64,000 nucleotides of DNA from Leucocoprinus leucothites (taxonomy: Eukaryota; Basidiomycota; Agaricomycetes; Agaricales; Agaricaceae): contig JAACJO010000028.1 in the NCBI GenBank assembly GCA_013368445.1, positions 186,001-250,000 of the forward strand, given 5' to 3'. Shown here piece by piece: positions 21,129 to 31,774 of the stretch. The position numbers and the translations under genes were made by a program. Every line of letters begins with the position of its first letter. Within the stretch, counting starts at the first letter, position 1. The notes under the pieces were generated by a model. It saw only the letters and a program-made list of their open reading frames with translations, ran no database searches and was not told where the DNA came from.

Positions 21129-21270
21129 CACCTCGTTTTATAGTCTCCCTCTCGAGTCTTCTCTATTTCACTGGACTAATCGTATATAGTCTTTGTCTTA
21201 AGCGGTCTTCGACCGCTTCGTGTACCCCAGCTTGCTGTAGTGTACCGACCGTTTGTATTATTTAGTTGAA

Positions 21271-21294
21271 AGCGGACTGCGATCAAGCACCGCT
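21271..21294 (+). other. Shared 3'-terminal hairpin, family C version
   Basis: Stem AGCGG/CCGCT, AC bulge, inner stem TGC/GCA, 6-nt loop GATCAA, followed by ATATAAATTCATTGATT and poly(A). In A and B the fifth pair is C-G instead of A-T, a compensatory change that supports pairing in RNA. Known LINEs use 3' stem-loops as RT-binding sites; that role is inferred here. Confidence 0.75.
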
Positions 21295-21306
21295 ATATAA
21301 ATTCAT

Positions 21307-21337
<31 letters not shown>

Positions 21338-21543
21338 GCCCCCTTCTGCTGTCGATTCGTGTATTGTCTCGGACAGGACTTATATATATTCCCGGTTGTT
21401 TACTTGTGCGTAGTCAGTAGCGGTATCGGTTCCATGTAGTAGATAGTCGGGCGCGGACTGCTATCGCGCACCGCATTATAAATGACCCCTTTGGGGTCAC
21501 CTGATTTTTTTAAAAAAAAAAAAAAAAAGAACCACGTGACATC

Positions 21544-22743
21544 AACATGGGCTCCCCTGAGGCACCCAAACAAACGCCCAAGGCACTGCAGCCCGCCCCG
21601 GCCTGTCCTCCTGTACCGCCCAAGCAAGCGCCCTCTAAGGCGCGCGCTAGTGGCCCCCCTCGAGCGCCCGTGAAGGCGCCCATCCCCACTCCTGCTCCGG
21701 CGCCTCGTCAGCACTCGTTTGCGGAAGCTGCCCGTTCTGGCGCTTCGGTGCCGCCTGTGTCGCTCATCAAGCTAGCACAGGCAAACCCCTCCCTCGACCC
21801 TGATTGTATTGCTGCAATGCATCAGGCCGCTACTGCCACTGCTGGCTCTGCAAAGAAGCCACGCATGACCACCGCTGGGCCTACTCACCGCCAACTCTTA
21901 CTGGATTTCACTGGCAATGCCAGCGAAATCACTTATCTCCATCACAAGGCCATGCGCCTCTTCAATGACGCCCTCTCACGTGCCAAGTCATCCTTGCGCA
22001 TCGAGAACATCACCAAGGCGTACAGCACTATCGCACTGTACACCTCTGCCATACCCTCAGACTCCGACACCATTGTTATCGAGTCTGTAATCCCCTCTGT
22101 CTTCTCTGCCCCGTTTGAGATGAAGACGCGCCGCCCCAGGTCGAGGTCTTATCTCAAGATTCTCGACGTCCTCTTCCACATGAACGGCGTCCGTACCACG
22201 CCTATCAACATCACTGACCGTATGCGATTGTCTCTGTTCAAGGACACTTTTGCTGACGTTTCATCTGTGCGCATCATGCGCAACTCCCCCAAGGCCGACA
22301 CCGCCACCGTTTGGTTCGACCTATGGGACTCTCAATCAGGAGCCGGCGCCAAGAAGCTCCTCAACAAGTACCTCGACTTCAATGGTATGCAGGCTGTCAT
22401 TAAGCCTGCCCGTGCCCACCCCGGTGTTCCCCAGTGCCAGCGCTGCTGGCGCTTTGGCCACTCTACCCCCACCTGCCGCAACTGTGCACTCAGGTGTTCC
22501 CAGTGTGGTGGTCCTCACCGTAGTGAGAATCATCGCTCCACATCATCGTGTTGTAAGGGGAGTCCAAAAGCAAACCCCCCTATCCTACCCACACCCACCG
22601 GGGAGCCATGTCCCCACATCTCATGTATCAACTGCAAGGGCGACCATGCAGCTGATGATCAAAAGTGCCCGTTCTGGGGCCACCGGTTCGACCGTGATTG
22701 GCTTAGCCGTCACAAGGAGGACAATAGGAGGCCCCGGGGGTAG
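21544..22743 (+). pseudogene. B1 ORF1, 3' portion (to stop)
   Basis: Continues the frame of 11538-12242 after A3: NMGSPEAPKQTPKAL, Pro/Ala linker, MTTAGPTHRQLLLDFTG, RRM-like region (SYLKILDVLFHMNG ... VWFDLWDSQSG), knuckles CQRCWRFGHSTPTC, CSQCGGPH, CINCKGDH. It ends PRG at the TAG stop. No nonsense codon. The knuckle region is closer to A than to C, consistent with A and B sharing an ORF1-only ancestor. Confidence 0.88.
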
Positions 22744-22926
22744 GTCGCGTACCTGCCTCAACGCATCCCCCAACCCCGTCACTTCATTGCTGGGGCCACA
22801 CATGCATGTAAGCTTACTGAGAGGTCTGCGAGTTGGACTTGTAGTATCATCCTCCTTTCCCTCTAACCACCATCATCGATTTCTTTGAAGGTGTTTTATA
22901 CTACTCTGACTACAAATTCTATCACT

Positions 22927-25683
22927 ATGACTGTACCATCCCCGTGGGCTGACCTTAAGGGTACCCCTCCGCCGTCTTCGGACCCCATGAACATCACCGA
23001 CACTGAAACACGTGTCTCATCCAGCAAATGCGACTGATCTAGATCACCCGCACTATCCATCAAATCGTCAAAACACTCTGTCCACGACGACGCCAAATCT
23101 ACTGCCCCATCTAGGGCTGGTTCTGACAACGAAGAAAGTCGTGAGAGTGATTCGGACTCGTATGAATCCTCTACCCCTTCCTCCCCCATTATTGCGCAAG
23201 TTGCGCTTTCACATGCAGCTTTGCAATCTTCTCCTAGGACTCCACCTCCTCCTTCGTCGAGAGCTAAGCGAGCTCGTGCTCGTGAGGCTCGCCGATTGGA
23301 CACTACGCCTAAAGCCATTTCAAGAACGGTGTCGATGAGTGCTTACGATGGCTTCAAATCACCTATCCCCTTCCGTCTGTATGGTGAGGGATTCTTAGGT
23401 GAGTTAAAAAGACCAGATCCTCTCAACATAAACTCTTGCGGGGACGTGTGGAGCGACCAGGAGGATGGGATTATGAACAATGGGGAACCTACCACTCGGT
23501 TCTTTGGACCCCCACCCACCTTAAGGCTGCCTCATGCGATCCATGGATCCGCTGAGTCAGCAGAACCTGTACCATCCGGTACTCCGGCTACATTCTTTGC
23601 TGGGTCGTCTAGTTTGAATGACGTCACACCTGACGTCACACATGATGTCACTGGTGATGTCATGACACAGCCACAGGAGTCTAGGCCTGCACAGCCACAA
23701 CTCCCGGATCTCAAGGATCCATCAAACACAGCCACCGAAGAAACTTTATTTGTTGGTGAGGCTGCTTTCAAAGCGCTCGAAGCGCTTAAATATGCCACTA
23801 ACTTCTTTAAACATCGGGCTGCTCTCAATGTGCGCCCTGGTGATAAAGACCCAAGGTTTCCCCAAATGGGGGAACCCATTTATTGTTTGTTAACATCTAT
23901 GTTTGATTCAGGCTGGGACCGCCTACCCATCAATGGTGAAAGCGGCCTCACTATCATTGAAGCGCTAAGACAGTACCTTAGCCCCCTATCCGACATTCCC
24001 ATGACTGACTCTTCCCCCCCTCCTCAGGGTAAGGGCAAGGGAAAGAAAGCAAGTAAATCTTTTGTTCCAATCATCCCTACCCCACGATTCCCCCCTGGCA
24101 TTGTCGTCGGGTTATCTAATCCAACAGATCGCATTGACCATAACGCCATGAACATCGATCAAGCCCCTCCCGCTGAGGGCACCTTCTCCACCCCCCAGAA
24201 TGATGTATCATCTTCTGGTAAAACACGAGACGTTTTGTCCGTGTTAAATCCACAAAGGGCAAAGAAAGACGTCACGTCTTCTAAACCCAATGTTGGTCCT
24301 ATCCGAGTGTCTCGGGCTCCTCCTCCACCTTCCCATAACATGACTCCAAGAAACAGGAATGGAAACTTTGAGCATTCAGTTGGGCGCCCTTCCTCTGATG
24401 GCCAAACTCAGCCATCCAAACTTAATCAGAGCGCCTCTGACATGCCACCCCCCATTCCCCAATCTGACCGTAAGGCATCCATCAAACCCCTTATGGGACA
24501 TTTCAACAAGAAGATGTCGTTTGCTGATGCTGCCCGACGGGGTGTCCAGTCAACTTCAACTTCACATACTTCCACCTCATCCAATATTGACGGGGTTAAG
24601 ATGCGAGAAATGATACTCGCCTTCCCCGACCTTCCTTACGACAAAGTCCTTGCTATGTACAAGGCCGGTTTTGGTAGTGCCCAATCTCAAGCGCCCGAAC
24701 CGACATCGACCACAAGCGCTACACACGCTAAACCAAAAATGACCACACATGGTCCCACACGCCGCCAAGTCCTCATTCCATTCGAAGGCAATATCATTGC
24801 TGATCGCATAAAAGACTTCAATAAAGCATCTGAGTTTTGCAATCGCGGTCTCATTGCCGCTCAATCCAAACTCCACGTCGAATCAGTCCGCGAATCGTAT
24901 AATGGCATTTCCATTGCCACTTCGGGTGTCGCCACTTCTGCTGACCTCAATACCATCAAGTCCTGGCTGAAAAAAGCCTGGCAATTGGGAGATGCTATCC
25001 CTGTTGAGCCTCGTCTCCCTCAGTCCAAATCATTCCTAAAAATTGTTGGCGTCCCTTATTGGGTAGCTAACTCATCCAACCCTCTATCCCCCACTTTTGT
25101 CGAACAAGCTCTTGGACAATCGTCATTATTCGAAAATGTCATACTCGCTGCCCGTCCTTGCATCATGAAAGCATCCCCTAAATCAGACACAGCTGTTGTT
25201 TGGTTCGACATCTGGGACTCCCAAAATGGTACTAAGGCCAAGACGTTGGTTAATCGTACTATTAATTTTGGTCGACATATCGGCACTATTCGTGCTACCA
25301 ACATGCATCCAGGCATTGCACAGTGTAGGAACTGCTGGCGGTGGGGTCACTCTACCCATGCGTGTCACGCTCTTGGTGCACGTTGTCAAATCTGTGGTGG
25401 CCCTCATCGCGTTGAGAATCACCGATCCATGGCCTGGTGTTGCAAGGCCAACCCTAAATCAAACCCCCCTCGTGACGCCACTCCTGATGGTATCCCGTGT
25501 CCTCACCTTGAGAACTTCAAGTGCCTTAATTGTAAAGGCGATCATCACGCTAATGACACTAAATGTCCATTTTGGAGAAACAGGTTCGATCGGACTTGGC
25601 ACTCTAACAAGGCAGCCGAATCACGCACTGCATGTGCGGTCCGCGCTAATTCCAATCGCTCCGGTGGCGGAGTTGCTGTTTAA
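22927..25683 (+). pseudogene. C3 ORF1, one early nonsense codon
   Basis: ATG at 22927 (MTVPSPWADLKGTPPP). TGA at 23035-23037 follows 36 codons, where siblings read Arg (KRDRSNSP); the rest (from 23038) is open to the TAA at 25681-25683. It contains the DVTPDVTHDVTGDV repeat (about 23617-23665), the RRM-like region and the full set of Cys/His knuckles (CRNCWRWGHSTHAC, CQICGGPH, CLNCKGDHHANDTKC). Total 919 codons. Confidence 0.88.
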
Positions 25684-25685
25684 AT

Positions 25686-28600
25686 ATGTCTGGTAAGAAC
25701 AACCATATTTCATCTGTTCGTATCTATTCGCAGAACGTGGGACGTTCATATGCCCTAGTTGATACTATTCTTGAGTCCAGGAAGCTGGACTTTGATATTA
25801 TTTTTCTACAGGAACCTCCTTGGAATCAAATTCGCAAAGCGCCCTCTACGACTAACCCTGAAGGGGATGATGTCGTTGGTGCTCCTATCCACCCAGAATG
25901 GCTATGTATGGCTCGTCCTACTAAGCCCAATGATCCTCGTCCGTGTACTTTAACTTACGTTCACAGATGACTATCTCGTATGAGACCCATTCTTCGACAA
26001 GAGTGGGTAAACCATTGTGACATCCAAATCCTAGGTTTATTTAACAAGGGTAATTATATTCATTTCCTTAACATATATTCTGATTCGTCGTCGTCGGCGG
26101 TAAATTTCCTCTCTACAAACTTCATCGATATCCCCAATATAATATACATGGGAGGCGACTTCAATTGCCATTCCCCTGAATGGGATCCCTTAGCCTCCCA
26201 TGTCCCTCAGTCCGCTATAACTCTGATGGAGTTAGTAGACTGTTTTAACCTTTCCAGGTCCGAACCAACCTTCTTTTCCCCAACTCATTTTTCGTCTATT
26301 GAACATTATGATAATACGGTTATTGATCTCATTTTTTGTGTGAACAATTTTACTTCACATATCATTGATGCAAATTCAAGACTACCCTCGGATCACGCAC
26401 CTTTGCTTATGGATCTTCCAATTCGCCCTGACTATATCAATTATAAAAAGCGTGTACTCCCAAAAGATAGCGATGAAGAGACCAATTTCATTTCCCAGGT
26501 CTCAGAGCGTTTTGCGGCTTTAGACTGTTTGAACATTCTCTCTATTTCGTGTTTGGATAATATCTCCCACTCTATTTCTAGCATCCTTTCAGATTCTTGG
26601 AATTCGAACTCTAAAATTGTATGGATCACTAACCGGTCTAAAGAATGGTGGACTCCTCACTGTTCTGAGACTTTAATTGCATATCGAAAATCAAAAAACC
26701 GAAAGGATTGGCGAGCGTTCAGGACGGCCACCTGAGCCGCCAAGCGCTCTTTCTTTGATGAGCGTATTCATGAAATCGCTTCAACTAACAAATGACCTTG
26801 GGATCTTATGGAGTGGATCAAACAACGAAAACTTCCAGCCATTGAGGGCATTCGATTTCAAGGGCGCCCTTGCAACAATCTCCCCGACTTGTGGAATGCA
26901 CTCCATTCGTCATATAACTCTGTGTCAGGACGTCCGGTAAGTCCTCAGATTCTAAATGAAATAAAAACTCTTCCTTCCCGTTCTTGGGCGAATTTCTCTG
27001 CCCTTGAATTATCCGAATCCCTACAATCATGCGCTAACTCTTCAGCGCCTGGACCTGATCATGTATCATGGAGACACCTAAAGTCTATCGTTGCTCACAA
27101 TGATTGCTTGAAGAATGTCATACTTATCGCTAATGCGTGCGTACGTCTCTCTTATTGGCCGAGTCACTTCAAAGACTCGGTCTCTATCATCATCCCCAAG
27201 CCGAATAAACCGGCCTATGACACCCCTAAAGCATTTTGCCCCATTGTCCTGCTAAACACTTTAGGAAAATTGATCGAAAAGATGATTGCGCGCCATATGC
27301 AGTTTGAAGCAGTCTCCCTAGATGTTCTCCATCCAAATCAAATGGGTGGAGTCATCCAACGATCTACCGAGGATGCAGGTGTTTTCCTTACTCACATCAT
27401 TCGAGCCGGATGGGCCAAAGGTATGATCACTAGTGTATGCGCTTTTGACATCACCCAATTCTTCCCGTCACTCAACCATGATATACTCACTAACATCTTA
27501 CGACGCCAAGGGTTTGCCCCTGAACTCGTCAAATTCTTTTCACATTATCTTATAGGAAGATCAACTCAGTATATGTGGAACACATTTTTATCTGATGCCC
27601 ATGATGCGGATGTTGGCGTAGGGCAAGGATCGGCTCTTTCACCTATACTTTCGGCGCTCTACTTGGCACCTCTCATGTTCATGTTCGATCAATGTGCTCA
27701 TTTACAATCCATCCCCTCTTCCCTCCTATCGTTTGTTGATGATGGGCTTTGTATTTCCCAAGCGAAGAATTATACTGACACAACTTCTTCTCTTAAAGCA
27801 GCTTATTCCATCATTAATTCCATCTGTACGGATCTCGGATTGGTTGTTGAACACGATAAATCTGAGGTCTTCCATTTTTCTCGACGACATAACGATACAA
27901 ATCCCCCACTAGACTTATCTGAAGTCGGTGGTCCTATCCTTCATCCCAAGCGTTTCTGGCGATACCTAGGATTTTACTTCGACCGTCGACTCTCATTTCA
28001 AGAACACGTTCGATACTATTCCACCAAGGCATTATCCACTGTGAAAGCTATGGGTATGCTAGGTAATTCCAATCGCGGCCTCCTTCCCCTTCAAAAACGG
28101 TTTTTATATAGGTCATGCGTTGTCCCAGTGGCAACGTATGGCTTCCGTCTATGGTACTTTGAAGGCGCTCGTAACAAGGCGCTTCTCAAATCCCTTTCAG
28201 CCATGCAAAGACGCGCGGCTATTTGGATTACTGGCGCTTTTCGAACATCTCCATCCGGTGGTGTTGAAAGTATTGCGGGCCTCATCCCTATTCATCTTCA
28301 TCTTTGTAAACTAGCTATTCGTTCATCATATCGAGTTTCTACTTTACCATCTAATCATGCGCTACGTTCTCTTTTGTCTGAACGTTTCTCTTTTAACTCA
28401 TCCCCTCATCCTCAATCGATTCGCTTTCTTACCCCGGCCAAAAAAATTAAAGTAAAAGGCCCTATTATTGATGTAGATAGTTCTCTCTCTCATCTTTCTG
28501 ATTCCTTTTCCCCTTTCGATCCTGTATCCAAACCTGGTTCTCGTCTTATGGACATCTATCCTGATTCCATTCATTTTCATCCTTGTAATCGTTCGGACAA

Positions 28601-29639
28601 ACACGAAATGTACAAACATGTTTCATCTCTCGACTCAGTATTTAATTCCTCCTCTCTGAATCGTAGTTGTATTGCAGTTGTTACTGATGCCTCTGTTCCA
28701 CTCATAGGTTCCCTTCAGGCGGTTTCGGCGGCACATCTATATCGCGGTGGACGACAAGTGTCCCATGCAAAACAAGCAAGCGGTCGGGCTTCGTCCACGG
28801 ATGCTGAACTTTACTCCATTCGCATCGGCATTGCTAAGGCCATCTCCCTTCAATGCGATCACATTATCCTCATCACCGATTGTCTCCCAGCAGCCAAGCT
28901 GGCAGTTGACCCATCCATCCACTCGAGTCAGTTGCAATCAATTCAAGTCTGCCGGCTTCTATTCGATTGGCTCACATCTAAACCATCCCGTTCCATTGAC
29001 TTCTGGGATATTCCGTCCAAATGGCGCTGGAAACCTCATCTCAAAGTCCATAATGACGTCACATCCACACGTATACACGCCCCTTCTCACACGGGTGCCA
29101 CCCTTGACTTCCTTTGACGCAAAGCCACCAACGACTGCCAAAAATCTTGGGAGACTACATTCTGGAAGAAGAAGTACCGCGGCAACGGTTTCCTTCTTTC
29201 AAAAAAGAATTGCAAATTCCTTATTCCTACCTACGTCAAGGGAGGCATGTGGCTTCCCTTAGCCAATGAGTCACCACAACTTTGCGCTCGTATGACTTGG
29301 GCCATCCTCAATCACGCACCGATTGGAGCTTATTGCGAGAGGTTCTTCCCCCTCGAACAAATATCCTGTCGTTGTGGCCATCGCCTGGAAACACGACATC
29401 ACATTTTGTGCTATTGCCCCCTCTACCCCATCTGCACTCAATGGGTGCAATGCGCCTTCCCTCAATACGAGTTCCTCGTCGAATTCTTGAAAAAGAATCC
29501 GGCCGCTTTTGCTTTCACTGATCATGACATGCGTTCACCGCCGCATCAAGTCACTGTGCTCGCCGAACCAAATGAAGGTGAACTATATTCTTTCATTTCC
29601 TCTCTTCTCTTTTCCTTTGAGTCCGATCTCTGTGTATAA
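25686..29639 (+). pseudogene. C3 ORF2, four nonsense codons
   Basis: The same 3,954 bp as C2 ORF2, no frameshift. TGA codons at 25968-25970 (after LTYVHR), 26733-26735, 26793-26795 and 29115-29117; all are CGA or CGT-type Arg codons in sibling copies. Endonuclease motifs (GGDFNCHSPEWD, SDHAP), RT (FDITQFFPSLNH, FVDD) and RNase H motifs persist between the stops. The codon between endonuclease and RT that is TGA in C1, C4 and C6 is CGA here (KNRKDW). Confidence 0.9.
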
Positions 29640-29995
29640 CACCTCGTTTTATAGTCTCTCTCTCGAGTCTTCTCTATCTTACTGGACTAATCGTATATAG
29701 TCTTTGTCTTAAGCGGTCTTCGACCGCTTCGTGTACCCCAGCTTGCTGTAGTGTACCGACAGTTTGTATTATTTAGTTGAAAGCGGACTGCGATCGAGCA
29801 CCGCTATATAAATTCATTGATTAAAAAAAAAAAAAAAAAAAAAAAGTTGGACTTGTAGTTTCATCTTGTTACTATGCCGCGTTTCTTTGTCGTTGGGTAA
29901 TGTACTGTACTTGGACAAGACTCTCTATATATATTCCTGTCTTTGTAGTGTTTGGCTTAGGTAGCGGTACTTAGGTCCTGTACTATGTTGGCGGG

Positions 29996-30019
29996 TGCGG
30001 ACTGTGATTGGGCACCGCG
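29996..30019 (+). other. Shared 3'-terminal hairpin, family B version
   Basis: Stem TGCGG/CCGCG (CGCGG in B2, B3 and B4), AC bulge, inner pairs TGT with GCA (one G-U wobble in RNA), 6-nt loop, then TAATAAATCATTGATTT and poly(A). The B4 copy (minus strand, 55337-55360) has the fully paired outer stem. The B end resembles C after the hairpin and lacks the second palindrome of family A. Confidence 0.7.
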
Positions 30020-30030
30020 TAATAAATCAT

Positions 30031-30061
<31 letters not shown>

Positions 30062-30069
30062 GAACTTAC

Positions 30070-30903
30070 CACCATCCTAGTGTCCTGTTCAGCAACGATC
30101 GTGGGTGACCTGATCTCTATCGCCCCAAATGTATCATCATCCACAGCGGGCGGGATTTCAGGCAGATTCCACTGTGAAGAGGATGACGGTTGAGTGGACG
30201 GAGGTGGTGCGAAACTCGATCCCCAATCACCGGAGCTCGATAGCGACGGTTGACTCATGGGAGGCACCATTATTTTTCGTTTTTTCGATGCTGTCGTTCT
30301 GATCGGTGACAAGCTCACTCCTTGACTAGAGGCCTCCTTCTTCAGATCATCCTGCAGATCATAACACCCCTTCTTTGCTTGCGCACAATATGTACATTTC
30401 CCTAATCCACACTGTGACTTACACTCCCGCTGCCCAGCGACGCATTGCAAACACGTCACGTAACTCTTTCGGTAAGGTAGCCCATTGGTCGGGTTCTGCT
30501 GATGGGCACCGTTCTTCTTCCAAGCGAAGCTTGACGAAGCCCTACTCGACATCGTGACAGGAACGGATACATGATCCATTACTTCGCGTGTTCCCAACGT
30601 TGATGCCCTCGTTGGTGCTCTCCCCTTACCCTTCGACGATATCTGCGACTCTTCCTCTTCATCATCATCATCATCATCGCTTCGGACTATCTGTCGTGAT
30701 CTAGTGGTCCTTCGTGTCGCAGTAGAAGCTGGATTCGTTTTCGCACTATTGCTGGGTTGACTCATCGTCATTCCTGACACCGCAGCCATCGCTGGCCGTA
30801 CGTTCACTCCCTGTTCAGTGTTCCGACGTTGAATCTCGGCCATGAGTTTGTCATTGGTCATTGCGCTTAGGTCGGGGGTTTTCTTCGAGGAGCGGGGAGC
30901 CAT
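30070..30903 (-). CDS. Gypsy antisense gene, exon 1: Zn2Cys6-type protein
   Basis: Minus-strand exon of 278 codons starting MAPRSSKKTPDLSAM (an in-frame ATG lies five codons upstream at 30918). It has a Ser/Thr-rich basic region, an acidic run (SDDDDDDEEEE) and six cysteines spaced CX2CX6C-X8-CX2CX6C (CLQCVAGQREC ... CTYCAQAKKGC), matching the fungal Gal4-type binuclear zinc cluster. The exon ends at a GTAAGA donor (GTAAG = 30065-30069). The intron, about 80 nt before the insertions, received both B1 and A2. Exon 2 (3123-3410) adds a coiled coil. It lies between integrase and 3' LTR, opposite to pol. Role unknown; a DNA-binding regulator is possible. Confidence 0.7.
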
Positions 30904-30970
30904 GGTGGTAGGAGGCAAGATGATCTTGATAAGGGATCAGGGATCAGTAAGTCCTCGAGGGCTTGGTCCT

Positions 30971-30983
30971 AAAGGGGGAATAC
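30971..30983 (+). promoter_or_regulatory. Gypsy polypurine tract
   Basis: AAAGGGGGAATAC directly precedes the LTR start TGTCACG at 30984. Position and composition fit the plus-strand primer site of a Ty3/gypsy element in the same orientation as the pol fragment. Confidence 0.7.
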
Positions 30984-31529
30984 TGTCACGATCTGCGATC
31001 GCGACCTCTCCGATTTGATCTCCAACTACTTTTTCGATTTCCGACTCCCGTGATTTTTCATTATCTATCATTTCTATAAATATTTCGCAGCCTGTCTCTG
31101 CTCATCATTCTATCCTTCTTTCATTTGCGCTCATATTCGTTTCTGCCATTCCATTTATGTTTATTGTTCTCTGTCACGTCACGTTTGTTGTTGTCTATTT
31201 ACTTTTTGTTTATCTGTTTATTCATTTATTGTCGCATTGTGAGCTTCGCGATATTTACGTGTTATTTGTCCAATTTCGCGTTATCTTAAATATATCGCTA
31301 CTAGCTCATGTACTATTCATTCTGAATATCAACTAAGATTCCACTCTGAATTCTCTGTCCGTTATTCCTTCAGTGTTGAATTCCAATTCACACTGCCTGT
31401 CATCTTCCTCGTAGACCAAATCGGTCAATGCAATATCGGAAGGGCGCAGCACATATGCTGAAGCCAACGACCGACCTCTCCGTAACTTTCGCGCACTTAG
31501 TAAGCGCCGGTATTTCGCAAATCCTGACA
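30984..31529 (+). repeat. Gypsy 3' LTR (546 bp)
   Basis: Begins TGTCACGATC and ends ATCCTGACA, giving the short inverted termini TGTCA/TGACA. It contains a TATA-like CTATAAATATTT about 31071-31084 and pyrimidine-rich downstream sequence. The antisense Zn2Cys6 gene starts only 66-81 bp from this LTR, so any promoter for it probably overlaps the LTR in reverse. The partner 5' LTR is outside the window, so the boundaries rest on the termini, the polypurine tract and the abrupt switch to LINE sequence at 31530. Confidence 0.75.
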
Positions 31530-31772
31530 TGTAAGGCCAATCCTAAATCCTCTCCCCCCCGTGATGCCACCCCTGAAGGCATTCCTTGTCCTCATCACAA
31601 CTATTTCAAATGTCTCAACTGTAAAGGAGACCACCATGCTAATGACTCTAAATGCCCATTCTGGAAGAACAGGTTCGACAGGACCTGGCATTCTAACAAA
31701 GCCACCGAATCACGCACTGCATGTGCTGTTCGTGCTAACACCAATTGCTCCAGTGGCGGAGTTGCCATTTAA
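31530..31772 (+). pseudogene. C0 ORF1 C-terminal fragment
   Basis: Frame begins CKANPKSSPPRDATPEG at the LTR junction, includes the last knuckle (CLNCKGDHHANDSKC) and ends at TAA 31770-31772. No nonsense codon in the fragment. Confidence 0.8.
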
Positions 31773-31774
31773 AT

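Larger units (their letters stand above)
14346..21337 (+). mobile_element. LINE C2, full length, best-preserved ORF2
   Basis: A 6,992-bp element between perfect 15-bp duplications AGCCCCCTTCTGCTG (14331-14345 and 21338-21352). Starts CATCCTCCTTTCCCTC, ends in a 25-nt poly(A) (21313-21337). 3' UTR: stem AAGCGGTC/GACCGCTT at 21200-21218 and terminal hairpin 21271-21294. ORF2 is fully open and ORF1 has one nonsense codon, so this is the least damaged autonomous-type LINE in the window and among the youngest layers (inside A3, inside B1, inside gypsy). Confidence 0.95.
12243..21528 (+). mobile_element. Half-LINE A3, type I, full length, split by C2
   Basis: Flanked by GAACCATGTGACATC (12228-12242) and GAACCACGTGACATC (21529-21543); the single difference is CG to TG. 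Segments 12243-14345 and 21353-21528, about 2.28 kb. Starts CATCCCTCCTTGACC, ends in poly(A) (about 21512-21528) after the type I palindrome. LINE C2 has inserted in its 3' UTR. Its ORF1 is open. Confidence 0.93.
22848..29845 (+). mobile_element. LINE C3, full length, decayed
   Basis: A 6,998-bp element in the 3' UTR of B1. Flanks GTTGGACTTGTAGTAT (22832-22847) and GTTGGACTTGTAGTTT (29846-29861) differ at one base. Poly(A) 29823-29845; 3' UTR stem at 29711-29729. Both ORFs keep full length without frameshift but carry five TGA codons at sites that are CG-initial in siblings, making it one of the most CpG-decayed C copies. Confidence 0.94.
11452..30064 (+). mobile_element. Half-LINE B1, split by A3 and C3
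   Basis: Family B element starting CATCCCTCC at 11452. Segments: 11452-12242, 21544-22847 and 29862-30064 (poly(A) 30037-30061). Added together they give about 2.3 kb, the same as uninterrupted B3 and B4. Flanks share CTTACCACCATC (12 bp). Two later insertions are inside: A3 (itself holding C2) in the ORF, and C3 in the 3' UTR. The terminal hairpin at 29996-30019 has TGCGG/CCGCG, where a T-G wobble replaces a C-G pair. B1 lies in the intron of the gypsy antisense gene. Confidence 0.9.
1836..31529 (+). mobile_element. Ty3/gypsy chromodomain retrotransposon, 3' half, split by A2 and B1
   Basis: Parts belonging to the element: 1836-3467 (integrase, chromodomain and 3' end of a convergent gene), 11418-11451 (intron of that gene) and 30077-31529 (rest of the gene, polypurine tract, 3' LTR). 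Everything else in the interval is two later insertions: antisense A2 (flanked by GATTTTAGTAATGTT at 3453-3467 and 11403-11417) and B1 (flanked by CTTACCACCATC at 11440-11451 and 30065-30076). The 5' LTR, gag, protease and RT lie to the left of the window. The right end abuts ORF1 of a family C LINE (C0) at 31530, so the gypsy element had itself inserted into a LINE. Confidence 0.85.

Noticed and set aside
31080..31420. Small open frames within the gypsy LTR (e.g. 31333-31530 minus)
   Set aside because: Short, without similarity to anything recognisable, and they cross the LTR boundary into LINE sequence or lie in non-coding LTR.
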